A DNA stretch of 64,000 bases from Gardnerella vaginalis 1500E (lineage in GTDB: Bacteria; Actinomycetota; Actinomycetes; Actinomycetales; Bifidobacteriaceae): assembly GCF_000263595.1 (NCBI RefSeq), contig NZ_ADES01000011.1, positions 62,001 to 126,000 of the forward strand, written 5' to 3'. Under the pieces are notes generated by a model. That model saw nothing but the letters and a program-made list of their open reading frames with translations. It made no database searches and was not told the DNA's origin. Every line of letters begins with the position of its first letter. Position 1 is the first letter of the stretch. The position numbers and the translations under genes were made by a program. Below, piece after piece: positions 28,527 through 37,938 of the stretch.

Positions 28527-30200
28527 ATGCCAGAAAGTTCAAATATTATGCAAAAAAATGACAATAATCATTACTCTCCAGAAGATGCTGTAAAGCGTTT
28601 ACTTAAAACGCCAGCAAGCGATGCTGAACGTGCGATTGTTCAGAAGCAGCTTGGAAGGTTTCCGAGGGGAATGGTTGCTATTGGTGCGCGCTGCGTTTGT
28701 GGCCGGCCTCTTGCGGTTATAACAAGGCCGTGTTTGCAAGATGGCACACCATTTCCAACTACTTGCTATTTAACCAGTCCCGAAGCTGTAAAAGCAGTGT
28801 CTCATGTAGAAGCAAACGGTCTTATGCGAGAATTTAACGAATTGTTGCAGACGGACGAAGTTGTTAAGAAGCAGTATGAGCAGGCACATAAGTATTATTT
28901 GGCATTCCGTCATGCATTGGCTGTTTCGTTGGGAGATAGTGAAGAGCATATTAGTGATATGAGTGCAGGTGGTATGCCTGTGCGCGTGAAATGCTTGCAT
29001 GCTTTGCTTGCGCAAACCTTGGTAATGGGCAAGGGTGTGAATCCTATTGGTGACATGGTGTTGGAGAGAATTAAGGATGAGTTTGATCCAAACGTGTGCC
29101 GTTGCACAACTCCATGGAGCGATGATTCTGATGCTGAAGAAACGGAAGTTGTTTCGGATGAAAAAAATAATAGAAAAAATGTTGGTAGTAATAGTGAAGA
29201 AAAATCTGTGACTGTTGCTGCAATTGATTGTGGTACTAATTCTATTCGTCTTAAAATTGCGCAAGTTTCCGAGCATGGAATGAAAGATATTGTTCCTAGA
29301 ATGCTTCGTGTTGTTAGACTTGGGCAGGGAATTGATGAAACGCACCGCTTTGCGGACGATGCTTTAGCGCGAGTTCGGGATGCTGCGCACGAATTTGCGC
29401 GAGTTTTGAAAGAGCATCCGGTTGATGCGATTCGCTTCGTAGCAACTTCTGCAACGCGTGATGCTGAAAATCGTGAAATTTTTGAGCAGATGATGGTTGA
29501 CGAGCTAGGTGTTCGACCGGAAGTTATTAGTGGTACAGAAGAGGCGGCGCTTAGTTTTCTTGGAGCTACAAGCGTTGTTTCGCGCGATGATTTGCAGCCA
29601 CCGTATCTTGTAGTTGACCTAGGTGGGGGTTCTACTGAGCTCGTGCTTGGAGGGGATGGAGATAGTTTGCCTGTTCACAAGGTTGCTGCTGCATATTCGA
29701 TGAATGTTGGTTCTGTGCGAATGACTGAGCGTCATTTGCATACTGATCCGCCTACTGAAGACGAAATCCAAGCTGCAATTGATGATGTTGACAAGCATAT
29801 TGACGAAGCTTTCAAAGTTGTGCCTGCTGGTCGCGTGCGCACTATTATTGGCGTTTCTGGAACTGTTACTACAATGGCTGCATTGACAATGGGCTTGAAG
29901 CATTATGATCATTCAGCTGTTGACGGAGTTAAAATTGGGCTTGATCAGGCGTACGCGGTTAATAACCGATTTTTGCGCATGACTCGTGAGCGTAGGCGTT
30001 CGTATGCGACGATTCACCCTGGGCGTGTTGATGTTGTTGGCGGCGGAGCAGTGGTGTGGAGCCGAGTGCTTGAACGTTTGGCAAAAGCTGCGTATGAGGA
30101 TCATGGTGGTGTTTTGGATACTTTTGTGGCAAGTGAACATGGTTTGCTTGATGGTATTACGCTTGATTTGGGGCGCAGACTGCTTGGCTTAGAACGCTGA
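28527..30200 (+). CDS. DUF501 – Ppx/GppA phosphatase fusion protein
   Basis: Two domains that are usually separate neighbouring genes in actinobacteria are joined here. Residues about 20-200 are DUF501 (LGRFPRGMVAIGARCVCGRPLAV, PFPTTCYLTSP, CLHALLAQTL, GDMVLERIKD). A charged linker of about 35 residues follows. From about 230 the actin-fold exopolyphosphatase/GppA domain has the phosphate-1 loop AAIDCGTNSIRLKIAQ, SGTEEAALSF, the phosphate-2 loop VVDLGGGSTELV and GVSGTVTT. It should hydrolyse polyphosphate or pppGpp. The ATG at 28527 follows GGGAAAA. Confidence 0.9.
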   Translation: MPESSNIMQKNDNNHYSPEDAVKRLLKTPASDAERAIVQKQLGRFPRGMVAIGARCVCGRPLAVITRPCLQDGTPFPTTCYLTSPEAVKAVSHVEANGLMREFNELLQTDEVVKKQYEQAHKYYLAFRHALAVSLGDSEEHISDMSAGGMPVRVKCLHALLAQTLVMGKGVNPIGDMVLERIKDEFDPNVCRCTTPWSDDSDAEETEVVSDEKNNRKNVGSNSEEKSVTVAAIDCGTNSIRLKIAQVSEHGMKDIVPRMLRVVRLGQGIDETHRFADDALARVRDAAHEFARVLKEHPVDAIRFVATSATRDAENREIFEQMMVDELGVRPEVISGTEEAALSFLGATSVVSRDDLQPPYLVVDLGGGSTELVLGGDGDSLPVHKVAAAYSMNVGSVRMTERHLHTDPPTEDEIQAAIDDVDKHIDEAFKVVPAGRVRTIIGVSGTVTTMAALTMGLKHYDHSAVDGVKIGLDQAYAVNNRFLRMTRERRRSYATIHPGRVDVVGGGAVVWSRVLERLAKAAYEDHGGVLDTFVASEHGLLDGITLDLGRRLLGLER

Positions 30201-30326
30201 GTTGTGTTTTTGACAAGTGTTTGGTGGAGTTGCATGTTTGAAGAGCGTTTAGTAAGTGCGTGTTTGTGTTTTCGCCACGCGCTGGCTTGTTCTTTGCAGT
30301 GATGTATGGCATAATAATTGATTGCT

Positions 30327-30410
30327 GCCTCTGTGGCGGAATTGGCATACGCATCAGACTTAAAATCTGACGCCCTTACGGGCTTGTGGGTCCGAGTCCC
30401 ACCGGAGGCA
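30327..30410 (+). tRNA. tRNA-Leu (anticodon UAA)
   Basis: Class II tRNA with a 7-bp acceptor stem (GCCTCTG with CGGAGGC, one U-G pair). The anticodon stem TCAGA/TCTGA has loop CTTAAAA, so the anticodon is TAA. A variable arm CGCCCTTACGGGCT and T-arm GTGGG-TCCGAGT-CCCAC are present. The 3' CCA is not encoded. Confidence 0.96.
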
Positions 30411-30416
30411 CGAACG

Positions 30417-30453
30417 AAGCGCTGAACAGTTTTTAGCTGTGCAGCGCTTTTTT
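30417..30453 (+). terminator. Terminator of the tRNA-Leu gene
   Basis: AAGCGCTG pairs with CAGCGCTT around a loop that itself contains ACAG/CTGT, followed by TTTT. The 150 bases after it up to 30605 show no gene. Confidence 0.9.
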
Positions 30454-30605
30454 ATTAACGTTGAGAAATAATGGGTTATTTCGGGTTATTTCCCAAAATG
30501 TGGCGTTATAGGCCAAAAGTGCTTAAAGCTAATCTGATGAATATTATGCGGCATAGTCACAATCCAAACGCTGTTGTCAAACGATTTACAGTGATGTGCT
30601 GAGCG

Positions 30606-31511
30606 TTATCGTCTGCGCCAGCGAGTGCGTCCTTCGCCATTGTCGCTGCAAACCATAGGCACACCTTTTGTTGATACAGCTTCTACTTCTGGTCCTGAGT
30701 TGCAGAAAGAACCTGGATGAACAACTATTGCGCCTGAATTTTGTGCCGTCTGTTGCTGAGGTGTTGGTGATGGAGTAGGAGCTGGTGCTGGAGCAGGGGC
30801 TGGAGCAGGAGTCTGAACATGTTGCTGTGGTTCGTTCTGTGGTGCTGGTGGTGTTGGTGTTGGAGCAGGGGTTTGATTTTGTTTAGAATCATTGCCTGTG
30901 GTTTTATTTTTATCGCCATTATTTCCATTATTGGTGGTATTGCGATTAGTATTAGAACGCACTACTTTCTTTACTTTATTTTTTCTTTTACGATTAACGC
31001 GTTTGCGCTTACGCGTTGTAGTTTTCTTTTTGCGTTTTATACCATTTTTGGTGTTTTTGCGTTTCCGATTTTTCCGATTTTTCTTCTTTTTGCGAGTCTG
31101 ATTTTTCTTAGACTTTTTGTTATCAGATTTTTCTTTATTTCGTTCTTCTGCCGTTAATCCGTCTTCGTCTACTACTTCGATGTGTTTCTTTGAATTTTTG
31201 TCCTTCTTATTTTCCTTTTTGTCACTTTTTTCATCCTTTTTTCCGTCTTTATTTTTACCTTTAAAAATCGATTTCCAAAAATTTTTAACTCCGTCAAACC
31301 AGGAACCTGAGGCAATCGTTTTGGTACTATTGTCAGATTTTTGAGTTGCTGCAATGTAAGAGTTTGCTTTATTTTCGCTAGCATACGCAGTCTCGGGAGC
31401 AGCAAATAGTGATGCTGACATTGTGAGAGTAATAAGTATGCCCAAAATAGTATTTACAATAGAGCGAGTTGTAGTTTTATGCTTCGTAACGCGCGTAATC
31501 TTCTTGCTCAT
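30606..31511 (-). CDS. Secreted Lys/Arg- and Pro-rich protein with a conserved actinobacterial C-terminal tail
   Basis: 301 aa. A signal peptide (LGILITLTMSASLFAAPETAYA) is followed by an extremely basic region (about residues 90-190) of Lys, Arg, Asn and Thr, then a Pro/Ala/Gln/Thr stalk, then a ~45-residue tail (VHPGSFCNSG… STKGVPMVCSDN… RTRWRRR). The tail pattern with two Cys recurs at the ends of many actinobacterial secreted proteins as I recall them; it has no function I can name. The basic region may bind teichoic acid, DNA or other polyanions at the surface. Not recognised as a named gene. Confidence 0.75.
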   Translation of the reverse strand: MSKKITRVTKHKTTTRSIVNTILGILITLTMSASLFAAPETAYASENKANSYIAATQKSDNSTKTIASGSWFDGVKNFWKSIFKGKNKDGKKDEKSDKKENKKDKNSKKHIEVVDEDGLTAEERNKEKSDNKKSKKNQTRKKKKNRKNRKRKNTKNGIKRKKKTTTRKRKRVNRKRKNKVKKVVRSNTNRNTTNNGNNGDKNKTTGNDSKQNQTPAPTPTPPAPQNEPQQHVQTPAPAPAPAPAPTPSPTPQQQTAQNSGAIVVHPGSFCNSGPEVEAVSTKGVPMVCSDNGEGRTRWRRR

Positions 31512-31688
31512 AAGTTTCCTATCTGTAGTTTTGCAAGCTAGGTTATACTATATTCTATTTGATTGTTATTACGTATGTTTCGTTGCTGTTTTTTTTTTAT
31601 TTGCGTGTTTTATTCTGTATAAAATTTTGACAAGTTGCATTAAATAAAATTTGGGTAGTGTGCACTTATTTTCGCTTACACGCTTATG

Positions 31689-31761
31689 TTGACAGCATGT
31701 GATTACATAGTTGTAGATACGATAGTTTAGCAATTTTGAACCCCGGCTTCGGCTGGGGTTC
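31689..31761 (+). promoter_or_regulatory. Possible promoter and stable hairpin ahead of the CDF exporter
   Basis: TTGACA at 31689-31694 is a perfect -35 box with weak -10 candidates about 17 bases on (TGTAGA). A stable hairpin GAACCCCGGC-TTCG-GCTGGGGTTC (31738-31761) follows in the presumed leader, 74 bases before the start. There is no T-run, so it may be an mRNA stabiliser or regulatory structure. The rest of the 31512-31834 gap shows no gene. Confidence 0.4.
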
Positions 31762-31834
31762 ATTGCGTATAAGAGAAAATGCGAATGATATTGAGAAATA
31801 ATATCGTTCCTGTATTTGACAGGAGGCTTAGCAA

Positions 31835-32983
31835 GTGCATAATCATAATGGTGTAACTTCAACTAGCGGCATTGATTTACACTCAAGAAGTGCCAGTGCC
31901 AGCGCAAGTACTACTACAAGCGCAAGTACTACTACAAGCGCAAGTACTACTACAAGCGCAAGTACGACTACAAACGCACGTACCACTGCCATCTCCAGCA
32001 CCAAAACCAGCACCAACGCAAGCGACGTCAACATCACAACCAGTTTCAACGCCAACGCAGCTTCCCAAGCAGCCGCAATCCACGCAAGTCACACTCACCA
32101 GCATCGCTTACTTCTTACTCTTTCTCTTACTTCAATCGTATTTTTTGCCGAAGTAATCGGCTCTTTCCTCACAAATTCTCTTTCGCTTCTTATTGACGCA
32201 GGTCACATGCTTACGGATATTTCCGTTCTTGCAGCTTCAACTGTTACTGCAATTCTTATGCGCCGCCGTCCAAGCAGCAAGCGCACGTGGGGTTGGGCTC
32301 GTCTTGAGGTTATTACTGCTGCCGCCGGTGCTCTTATTTTGCTAATTGTTGGCGTATACGCTCTTGTTGAAGCTGGAATGCGTCTTTTTGGCAACGGTCA
32401 CCAAGGCATTCATGATGTAAATCAACTGCTTTTCTTCGGCATACTCGGCCTTGCTGCAAACCTTGCTTCGCTTGTAATTCTTATGTCTCAATCGCAAGAC
32501 AACATGAATATGCGAGCCGCATTCCTTGAGGTTATGAATGACGCTTTGGGTTCTGTGGCGGTTGTAATTTCCGCAATTGTTATGATGAGCACTGGTTGGG
32601 CTGGTTTTGATGCTCTTGCCGGCGCGATTATTGCTATTCTTATGATTCCGCGCGCTCTGAAGTTGCTTAAGAATGCTGTTAAGGTTCTTCTTGAACAAAC
32701 TCCAGAAGGTCTTGATCTAGATAAAGTTCGTGAGCATTTAGAGCATGTGCCGCATGTTCTTGCAGTGCACGATTTGCATGCTAGTACCGTTTCTACTGGA
32801 TTGCCTATTTTTATGGCTCATGTTGTTGTCGATCCTAACATGACTATGGCTCAATGCTCTCAGGTGCTTTCCCAACTTCAGGATTGCTTGCGTGAGCATT
32901 TTCCTGTTTCTGTTTCGCACACTACATTCCAGTTGGAGCCTGAAGGCTATACTACTTCAAGCGCTTCTGAGCATCACGAGTAA
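31835..32983 (+). CDS. Cation diffusion facilitator (CzcD/ZitB-type metal exporter)
   Basis: Zn/Co/Cd-type metal-proton antiporter of the cytoplasmic membrane, 382 aa. It starts at GTG 31835 behind AGGAGG. The first ~90 residues are low complexity: a His-Asn start, Ser-Ala-Thr repeats from an 18-bp tandem array, then a short His cluster (HASHTHQHR). The core has six helices with the metal-site motifs IDAGHMLTD (helix II) and NDALGSVAV (helix V; Asn replaces the usual His/Asp at the first position) and a C-terminal cytoplasmic domain with HDLHA and HVVVD. Confidence 0.9.
   Translation: MHNHNGVTSTSGIDLHSRSASASASTTTSASTTTSASTTTSASTTTNARTTAISSTKTSTNASDVNITTSFNANAASQAAAIHASHTHQHRLLLTLSLTSIVFFAEVIGSFLTNSLSLLIDAGHMLTDISVLAASTVTAILMRRRPSSKRTWGWARLEVITAAAGALILLIVGVYALVEAGMRLFGNGHQGIHDVNQLLFFGILGLAANLASLVILMSQSQDNMNMRAAFLEVMNDALGSVAVVISAIVMMSTGWAGFDALAGAIIAILMIPRALKLLKNAVKVLLEQTPEGLDLDKVREHLEHVPHVLAVHDLHASTVSTGLPIFMAHVVVDPNMTMAQCSQVLSQLQDCLREHFPVSVSHTTFQLEPEGYTTSSASEHHE
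31901..31972 (+). repeat. 18-bp tandem repeat in the CDF coding region
   Basis: Four copies of AGCGCAAGTACTACTACA (one base differs in the last) encode SASTTT. Upstream, half-copies of AGTGCCAGTGCCAGC type extend the tract. Being a multiple of three, copy-number changes keep the frame. Confidence 0.9.
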
Positions 32984-33046
32984 TAGTTTGAAGCATTTAG
33001 CTACTATTTAACTGTGTTGCATTCATTTTTGAAGTAAAGTGTAAAT

Positions 33047-33985
33047 ATGCCCTTAAAAGAATTAATTGATAATCCACACAGCGAGCGTGTGCGTAGGCTT
33101 GTAGCGTTAAGCAAAGGCAACTCGCATGCTTCTAAGCGTTTTTTGGTTGAAGGTCCTCAAAGTGTTCGTGAGGCTGTTAGTTACGCTTCAGATTCAATAA
33201 GTGATATTTACGTTACTAAAGAGGTTTGCGTTAACAATGAAGAAGATGCTAATCAATCTTCTTCTTTGCAAGAAATTATTAAAGAAGCGTTATCTAAAGA
33301 TTTATATGTTCATCCTGTTGAATCAAGTATTATGCAAAAAATAAGTTCTGATTCGCAAGGAATTGTTGCTGTTAGCGATGCGCAATTTTTAGATGAGATT
33401 TACGTAGGTGAGTTTAAGAATTTGCAAAAGTCTGTTAGTTCAGAAAACTTTGTGAATGCAGAAGGCTCTGAGCGCGTAGGCAATACAAATAATCCTCTTT
33501 TGATTGCAGCTTGCTGGCAGGTAAGAGATCCTGGTAATGCGGGTGCGATTATTCGTGTTGCAGATGTTGCAGGCTGCGATGCTGTTGTTTTTGTTGACGA
33601 TTGCGTAAGTCGTTGGAATTCTAAGCTTGTGCGTTCGACTGCTGGCTCGCTATTTCATCTTCCTGTAGTGCAATTAAGCGTTCAAGACTGGTTTGATTAC
33701 GCTAAAAAATCAAATATTCGCGTTATTGCAGCGGATATTTACGGAACTGATCAGCTGAAACCTGTGCCTTTCCCAAAGATTCTTGCAAATACTGAGCTTA
33801 CCAGCTCTTCTTTAGCAATCTTATTTGGCAACGAAGCGCGTGGTCTTCCTCAAGAAATATTGCAGCAAGTTGACAATATTTCAATTATCCCAATCTACGG
33901 TAAAGCGGAATCAATGAACCTTGCAACAAGCGCAGCAGTAATGCTTATGGGCTTGGCTATGTCTAGTCATGAGCGAAAAATATAG
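33047..33985 (+). CDS. SpoU/TrmH family RNA 2'-O-methyltransferase
   Basis: Methylates a ribose in rRNA or tRNA using SAM. The N-terminal substrate-binding domain (KELIDNPHSERVRRLVAL, FLVEGPQSVREAV) is followed by the trefoil-knot catalytic domain with motif 1 (WQVRDPGNAGAIIRVADVAG), motif 2 (ILFGNEARGLPQE) and motif 3 (IPIYGKAESMNLATSAAVMLM). A Ser/Asn-rich insert near residues 110-145 is unusual. It lies just ahead of pheS, its common place in actinobacteria. The exact RNA target is unknown. Confidence 0.92.
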   Translation: MPLKELIDNPHSERVRRLVALSKGNSHASKRFLVEGPQSVREAVSYASDSISDIYVTKEVCVNNEEDANQSSSLQEIIKEALSKDLYVHPVESSIMQKISSDSQGIVAVSDAQFLDEIYVGEFKNLQKSVSSENFVNAEGSERVGNTNNPLLIAACWQVRDPGNAGAIIRVADVAGCDAVVFVDDCVSRWNSKLVRSTAGSLFHLPVVQLSVQDWFDYAKKSNIRVIAADIYGTDQLKPVPFPKILANTELTSSSLAILFGNEARGLPQEILQQVDNISIIPIYGKAESMNLATSAAVMLMGLAMSSHERKI

Positions 33986-34062
33986 CTTTGGGCAGTATTT
34001 TTAACAGTGTATAGAACATAATGAAACATGTGGATACGCGTAATACAGATAGGAAGGGTGCT

Positions 34063-35130
34063 GTGACCGATAATAAGCCATTCGACGTTAAAGCTGTAAC
34101 TCAAGCAGTCAAAGAAGGTATTGCTCGTGCTGCTGCAGCTCAGAACATGGACGAGTTAAAGGCGGTGAAAACTCAATATGCTGGTGCTCAGTCAGTGATG
34201 ACTCTTGCGAGCAAGGCTATTGGTTCACTTCCTGCAGATCAAAAGAAGGAAGTTGGCAAAGTAATGTCAACTTTGCGAGCTGATTTTGGACGTGCATTTG
34301 CTCAGGCTTCGGAGCGTGTTAAATCTGCTGAAGAAGCACGTATGCTTTCTGCTGAAACAGTTGATATGACTCTTCCGGTGAATCGCAAACCTCTTGGTGC
34401 TCGTCATCCGATAGCTCGTATTATTGAAGATTTTGAAGACTTCTTTATTTCTATGGGTTGGCAAATTTCTGCAGGTCCAGAAGTTGAAACTGAATGGTTT
34501 GATTTCGACGCGTTGAATTTTGGTCCAGATCATCCTGCTCGCCAAATGCAAGATACTTTCTACGTTCAGGGAAATCAAGCCAAGGATGCTGCAGGCTTTG
34601 TTGGTTCAAACATGGTTTTGCGCACGCAGACTTCTTCTGATCAGGTTCGCGCATTAATTGAGCGTGGAGTTCCTCTTTATATTGCTTCACCTGGTCGCGT
34701 ATTCCGAACAGATGAGCTTGATGCAACTCACACTCCAGTATTCCACCAGTGTGAAGCTTTAGCTGTAGATAAGAACTTGACAATGGCTGACTTAAAGGGC
34801 GTTCTTGACCGTTTGGCTGTTGCAATGTTTGGTCCAGATGCTAAAAGCCGTTTGCGTCCTAGCTACTTCCCATTTACTGAGCCTAGCGCTGAGCTTGATT
34901 TGTGGTTCCCAGATAAAAAGGGTGGCCCAGGTTGGATTGAATGGGGTGGCTGCGGTATGGTCAACCCAAATGTTTTGAAGTCTGCAGGTTTAGATCCGCA
35001 AGTTTACACTGGCTTCGCTTTTGGTGTTGGTTTGGAACGCACTTTGCTGCTTCGTCACGATATTAACGATATGCATGATTTGGTTGAAGGCGATAAGCGC
35101 TTCGCACAACAGTTTGTAATGGGGGAGTAA
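34063..35130 (+). CDS. pheS: Phenylalanine-tRNA ligase alpha subunit
   Basis: Catalytic subunit of the alpha2-beta2 enzyme. An N-terminal coiled coil (about residues 1-90) is followed by the class II core: motif 1 HPIARIIEDFEDFFISMGW, motif 2 FRTDELDATHTPVFHQCE, and motif 3 FGVGLERTLLLRH. GTG at 34063 follows AGGAAGGG; an in-frame ATG at 34021 lacks a ribosome site and would add 14 residues. 355 aa matches the family. It is five bases upstream of pheT, in one operon. No T-box leader was seen. Confidence 0.96.
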   Translation: MTDNKPFDVKAVTQAVKEGIARAAAAQNMDELKAVKTQYAGAQSVMTLASKAIGSLPADQKKEVGKVMSTLRADFGRAFAQASERVKSAEEARMLSAETVDMTLPVNRKPLGARHPIARIIEDFEDFFISMGWQISAGPEVETEWFDFDALNFGPDHPARQMQDTFYVQGNQAKDAAGFVGSNMVLRTQTSSDQVRALIERGVPLYIASPGRVFRTDELDATHTPVFHQCEALAVDKNLTMADLKGVLDRLAVAMFGPDAKSRLRPSYFPFTEPSAELDLWFPDKKGGPGWIEWGGCGMVNPNVLKSAGLDPQVYTGFAFGVGLERTLLLRHDINDMHDLVEGDKRFAQQFVMGE

Positions 35131-35135
35131 AACTC

Positions 35136-37760
35136 ATGCCAATGGTAGATATTGACTGGCTTAAAGATCATGTTGAAGTGCCAGAAGGTTTAACTTACGA
35201 GCAGCTTGCTAAGGATTTAGTGCGCGTAGGTTTGGAAGAGGAAGAAATTCATACTTCGCAGGTCACCGGCCCAATTGTTGTCGGCTATGTAGTAGATGCC
35301 ACTGCCGAACCGCAGAAAAATGGTAAAACTATTAATTGGTGCCATGTTGATGTTGGTGAAGAGTACAACGATGTTGATGAGAACGGTAAGAAAGTTCCTC
35401 GTGGCATTATTTGTGGCGCTCCAAATATGGCTGCAGGTGAAAAGGTTGTTGTAACTCTTCCTGGTGCTGTTCTTCCTGGTGATTTTAAGATTGAGCCTCG
35501 TAAGACTTATGGTCATATTTCTAACGGAATGTGCGCATCTGAGCGTGAGCTTGGTTTAGGAGATAGTCATAACGGCATTATTTTGCTTCGCGAATATGGA
35601 TTCTCTAAAGCAGAATATGATGCTCTGAAACCTGGCGATGATGCTATGGAATTGCTTCATCTTAATAAGCCAATTTTGGAGATTAATATTACTCCAGATC
35701 GCGGTTACGCTTTTTCATATAGAGGTGTTGCTCGCGAGTACCATCACTCAACCGGCGCATCTTACACAGATCCTGTAGTAGCTCTTAATGAGCAAGCTGC
35801 AAAATTTATGGACTCTCAGAATCATAAATCTGCAGATATTCAGGTAAGCATTGAAGATACGAACCCAATTCACGGTGTTGCTGGTTGCGATCGTTACTAT
35901 GCTCGTGCTGTTAATAATTTCAGCTCTGATGCTAAAAGCCCTCACTGGATGCAGCGTCGTTTAACTCGTGCAGGCATGCGTAGCATTTCTCTTGCTGTTG
36001 ACGTTACTAATTACGTGATGCTTGACTTAGGTCAGCCTTTACATGCTTACGATTTGGATAAAATTGAGGGTCCTATTGTTGTTCGTCGTGCGCGTTCTGG
36101 TGAACATCTTACGACTTTAGATGGTAAGGATCACGAATTGCACGTTGAGGATTTGGTTATTTGCGATTCTCCTCGTGGAAATCAAGGCTCTCGTATTCTT
36201 GGTTTGGCTGGCGTTATGGGTGGCATGTATGGCGAAGTAACCAGTGAAACTAAGAATGTTTTGATTGAAGCAGCTCACTTTGATCCTGTATCTATTGCTC
36301 GAACTGCTCGTCGTCATAAGATTCCTTCTGAGGCTTCGCGTCGCTTTGAGCGTGGTGTTGACACTGAGTTGCAACCTGCTGCAGCTCAAATGGCTGCAAA
36401 CCTTTTGGAGCAGTTTGGTGGTGCTAAGCCATCTTCTTATCCAAATGATGTTAATAATACTCAGTCTCGCAATGTGATTGTTTTCAAAGCTGATGAAGTT
36501 AAGCGTGTTGCTGGTCTTGATCTTGATTTGAACCGTATTAGTGACATTCTCACCGATATTGGTTGCTCTGTTGCAGGTGGTGGAAATGGTTCATTCTCAG
36601 TTCTTCCCCCAACTTGGCGTCCAGATTTGAATGAGCCTTGCGATTTGGTTGAAGAGATTGCTCGACTTGTTGGTTACGATGAGATTCCTGTTAAAGTACC
36701 TGCTGTTCCTATTGTGGGAAGAACTGGTTTAACAGAAAAGCAGGCAACTCGTCGCGCTATTGCTTATGAACTTGCAGAAATGGGCTTAGTTGAATCTTTA
36801 AGCTACCCATTTGTTGGTGAAGAAGATATTAAGGCCTTCCGAAAAGATGTTGATGAAGTTGACAAGGTAAGTGTTCGTATTGCTAATCCTTTGGCAGGAG
36901 ATCGTCCTTGGCTTCGCAGATCAGTTCTTATGACTTTAGCTGGAACTGTTCGTCGTAATCTTCGTCGCGGCTTAGATAATATTTCAATGTATGAGCTTGG
37001 TCATGTTTACTTTAGTGATCCAAACGCTCCTGCAATTCCTGCTCTTCCTGGTTCTGTGCGACCGTCTAATGCGGAACTTGCTGCATTAGATGCAGGTTTG
37101 CCGGATCAGCCTTTGCATGTTGCTGCTCTGCTTACCGGTCATGCTGAAGAAACTGGCTGGCTTGGCACTCATCGCGATGTTGACTGGAGTGATGCTGTTG
37201 AAGCAGTTCAACGTTTAGCTAAGCGCATTGGTGTTCAATTCGTGTTAGATCAATTTAACGCTGAGGATGCTCCTGTTTCTTGGCATCCAGGTCGCAGTGC
37301 TAGCGTTTGTGTAATTGCTGAAGACGGCTCTAAAGTGTCTATTGGTGTTGTTGGCGAATTGCATCCTCACGTGTGCGACGCTTTGGATCTTCCAAAACAT
37401 TCTGCAGCGTTTGAGCTTGATTTGACTTCTTTGTTTAACAATATGCAAATGAAGCCAGTTCAGGCTAAGCCGATTTCTACATTCCCACCAGTTAAGCAAG
37501 ATTTTGCGTTCACTGCTCCTGTTTCGCTGAAGGCTCAGGTTTTGCAAGATGCAATTGAAAAAGCTTCAGGCGATTTGTTCGAATCTGTTGAGCTTTTTGA
37601 CGTGTATGAAGGCGAGCAGTTAGGTGAAGGTTTGCGATCTCTTGCATATTCTGTAACCTTTAGAGCTGCAGATAGAACTCTTTCTGGTGAAGAAATGGAA
37701 GCAGTTCGTAAGGAGATTACAAAGTCTGCTGCAGCATTGCACGCAACTTTGCGCGTATAA
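35136..37760 (+). CDS. pheT: Phenylalanine-tRNA ligase beta subunit
   Basis: 874 aa, full length. Order of domains: N-terminal tRNA-binding OB fold (about 40-160, ICGAPNMAAGEKVVV), B3/B4 editing domain (about 220-420), B5 domain with the DNA-binding-like fold, catalytic-like core, and C-terminal ferredoxin-like anticodon-binding domain (STFPPVKQDFAFTAP to the end). The start follows GGGGGAG. A terminator follows, and argR comes next. Confidence 0.96.
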   Translation: MPMVDIDWLKDHVEVPEGLTYEQLAKDLVRVGLEEEEIHTSQVTGPIVVGYVVDATAEPQKNGKTINWCHVDVGEEYNDVDENGKKVPRGIICGAPNMAAGEKVVVTLPGAVLPGDFKIEPRKTYGHISNGMCASERELGLGDSHNGIILLREYGFSKAEYDALKPGDDAMELLHLNKPILEINITPDRGYAFSYRGVAREYHHSTGASYTDPVVALNEQAAKFMDSQNHKSADIQVSIEDTNPIHGVAGCDRYYARAVNNFSSDAKSPHWMQRRLTRAGMRSISLAVDVTNYVMLDLGQPLHAYDLDKIEGPIVVRRARSGEHLTTLDGKDHELHVEDLVICDSPRGNQGSRILGLAGVMGGMYGEVTSETKNVLIEAAHFDPVSIARTARRHKIPSEASRRFERGVDTELQPAAAQMAANLLEQFGGAKPSSYPNDVNNTQSRNVIVFKADEVKRVAGLDLDLNRISDILTDIGCSVAGGGNGSFSVLPPTWRPDLNEPCDLVEEIARLVGYDEIPVKVPAVPIVGRTGLTEKQATRRAIAYELAEMGLVESLSYPFVGEEDIKAFRKDVDEVDKVSVRIANPLAGDRPWLRRSVLMTLAGTVRRNLRRGLDNISMYELGHVYFSDPNAPAIPALPGSVRPSNAELAALDAGLPDQPLHVAALLTGHAEETGWLGTHRDVDWSDAVEAVQRLAKRIGVQFVLDQFNAEDAPVSWHPGRSASVCVIAEDGSKVSIGVVGELHPHVCDALDLPKHSAAFELDLTSLFNNMQMKPVQAKPISTFPPVKQDFAFTAPVSLKAQVLQDAIEKASGDLFESVELFDVYEGEQLGEGLRSLAYSVTFRAADRTLSGEEMEAVRKEITKSAAALHATLRV

Positions 37761-37779
37761 GACTGTATTAAATAAGCAT

Positions 37780-37826
37780 AATGCGATTGTGATTTCATGT
37801 TTTATTGGTTTCACAGTCGCATTATT
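37780..37826 (+). terminator. Rho-independent terminator of pheST
   Basis: AATGCGATTGTGA pairs with TCACAGTCGCATT, 13 bp with one G-U pair, with a T-rich tail. Confidence 0.85.
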
Positions 37827-37938
37827 CTGTTGTTATAACAAATTTTTTGAAATAAATTTCATATTTCGTAGATATTTACACATGTAATCGTATATATTTA
37901 TGTATAAATGTTTTTTATGAAAGGTTCTGTAAAAAATT

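Noticed and set aside
31901-31972. CRISPR-like repeats
   Set aside because: The units are contiguous with no spacers and keep the reading frame of the CDF exporter.
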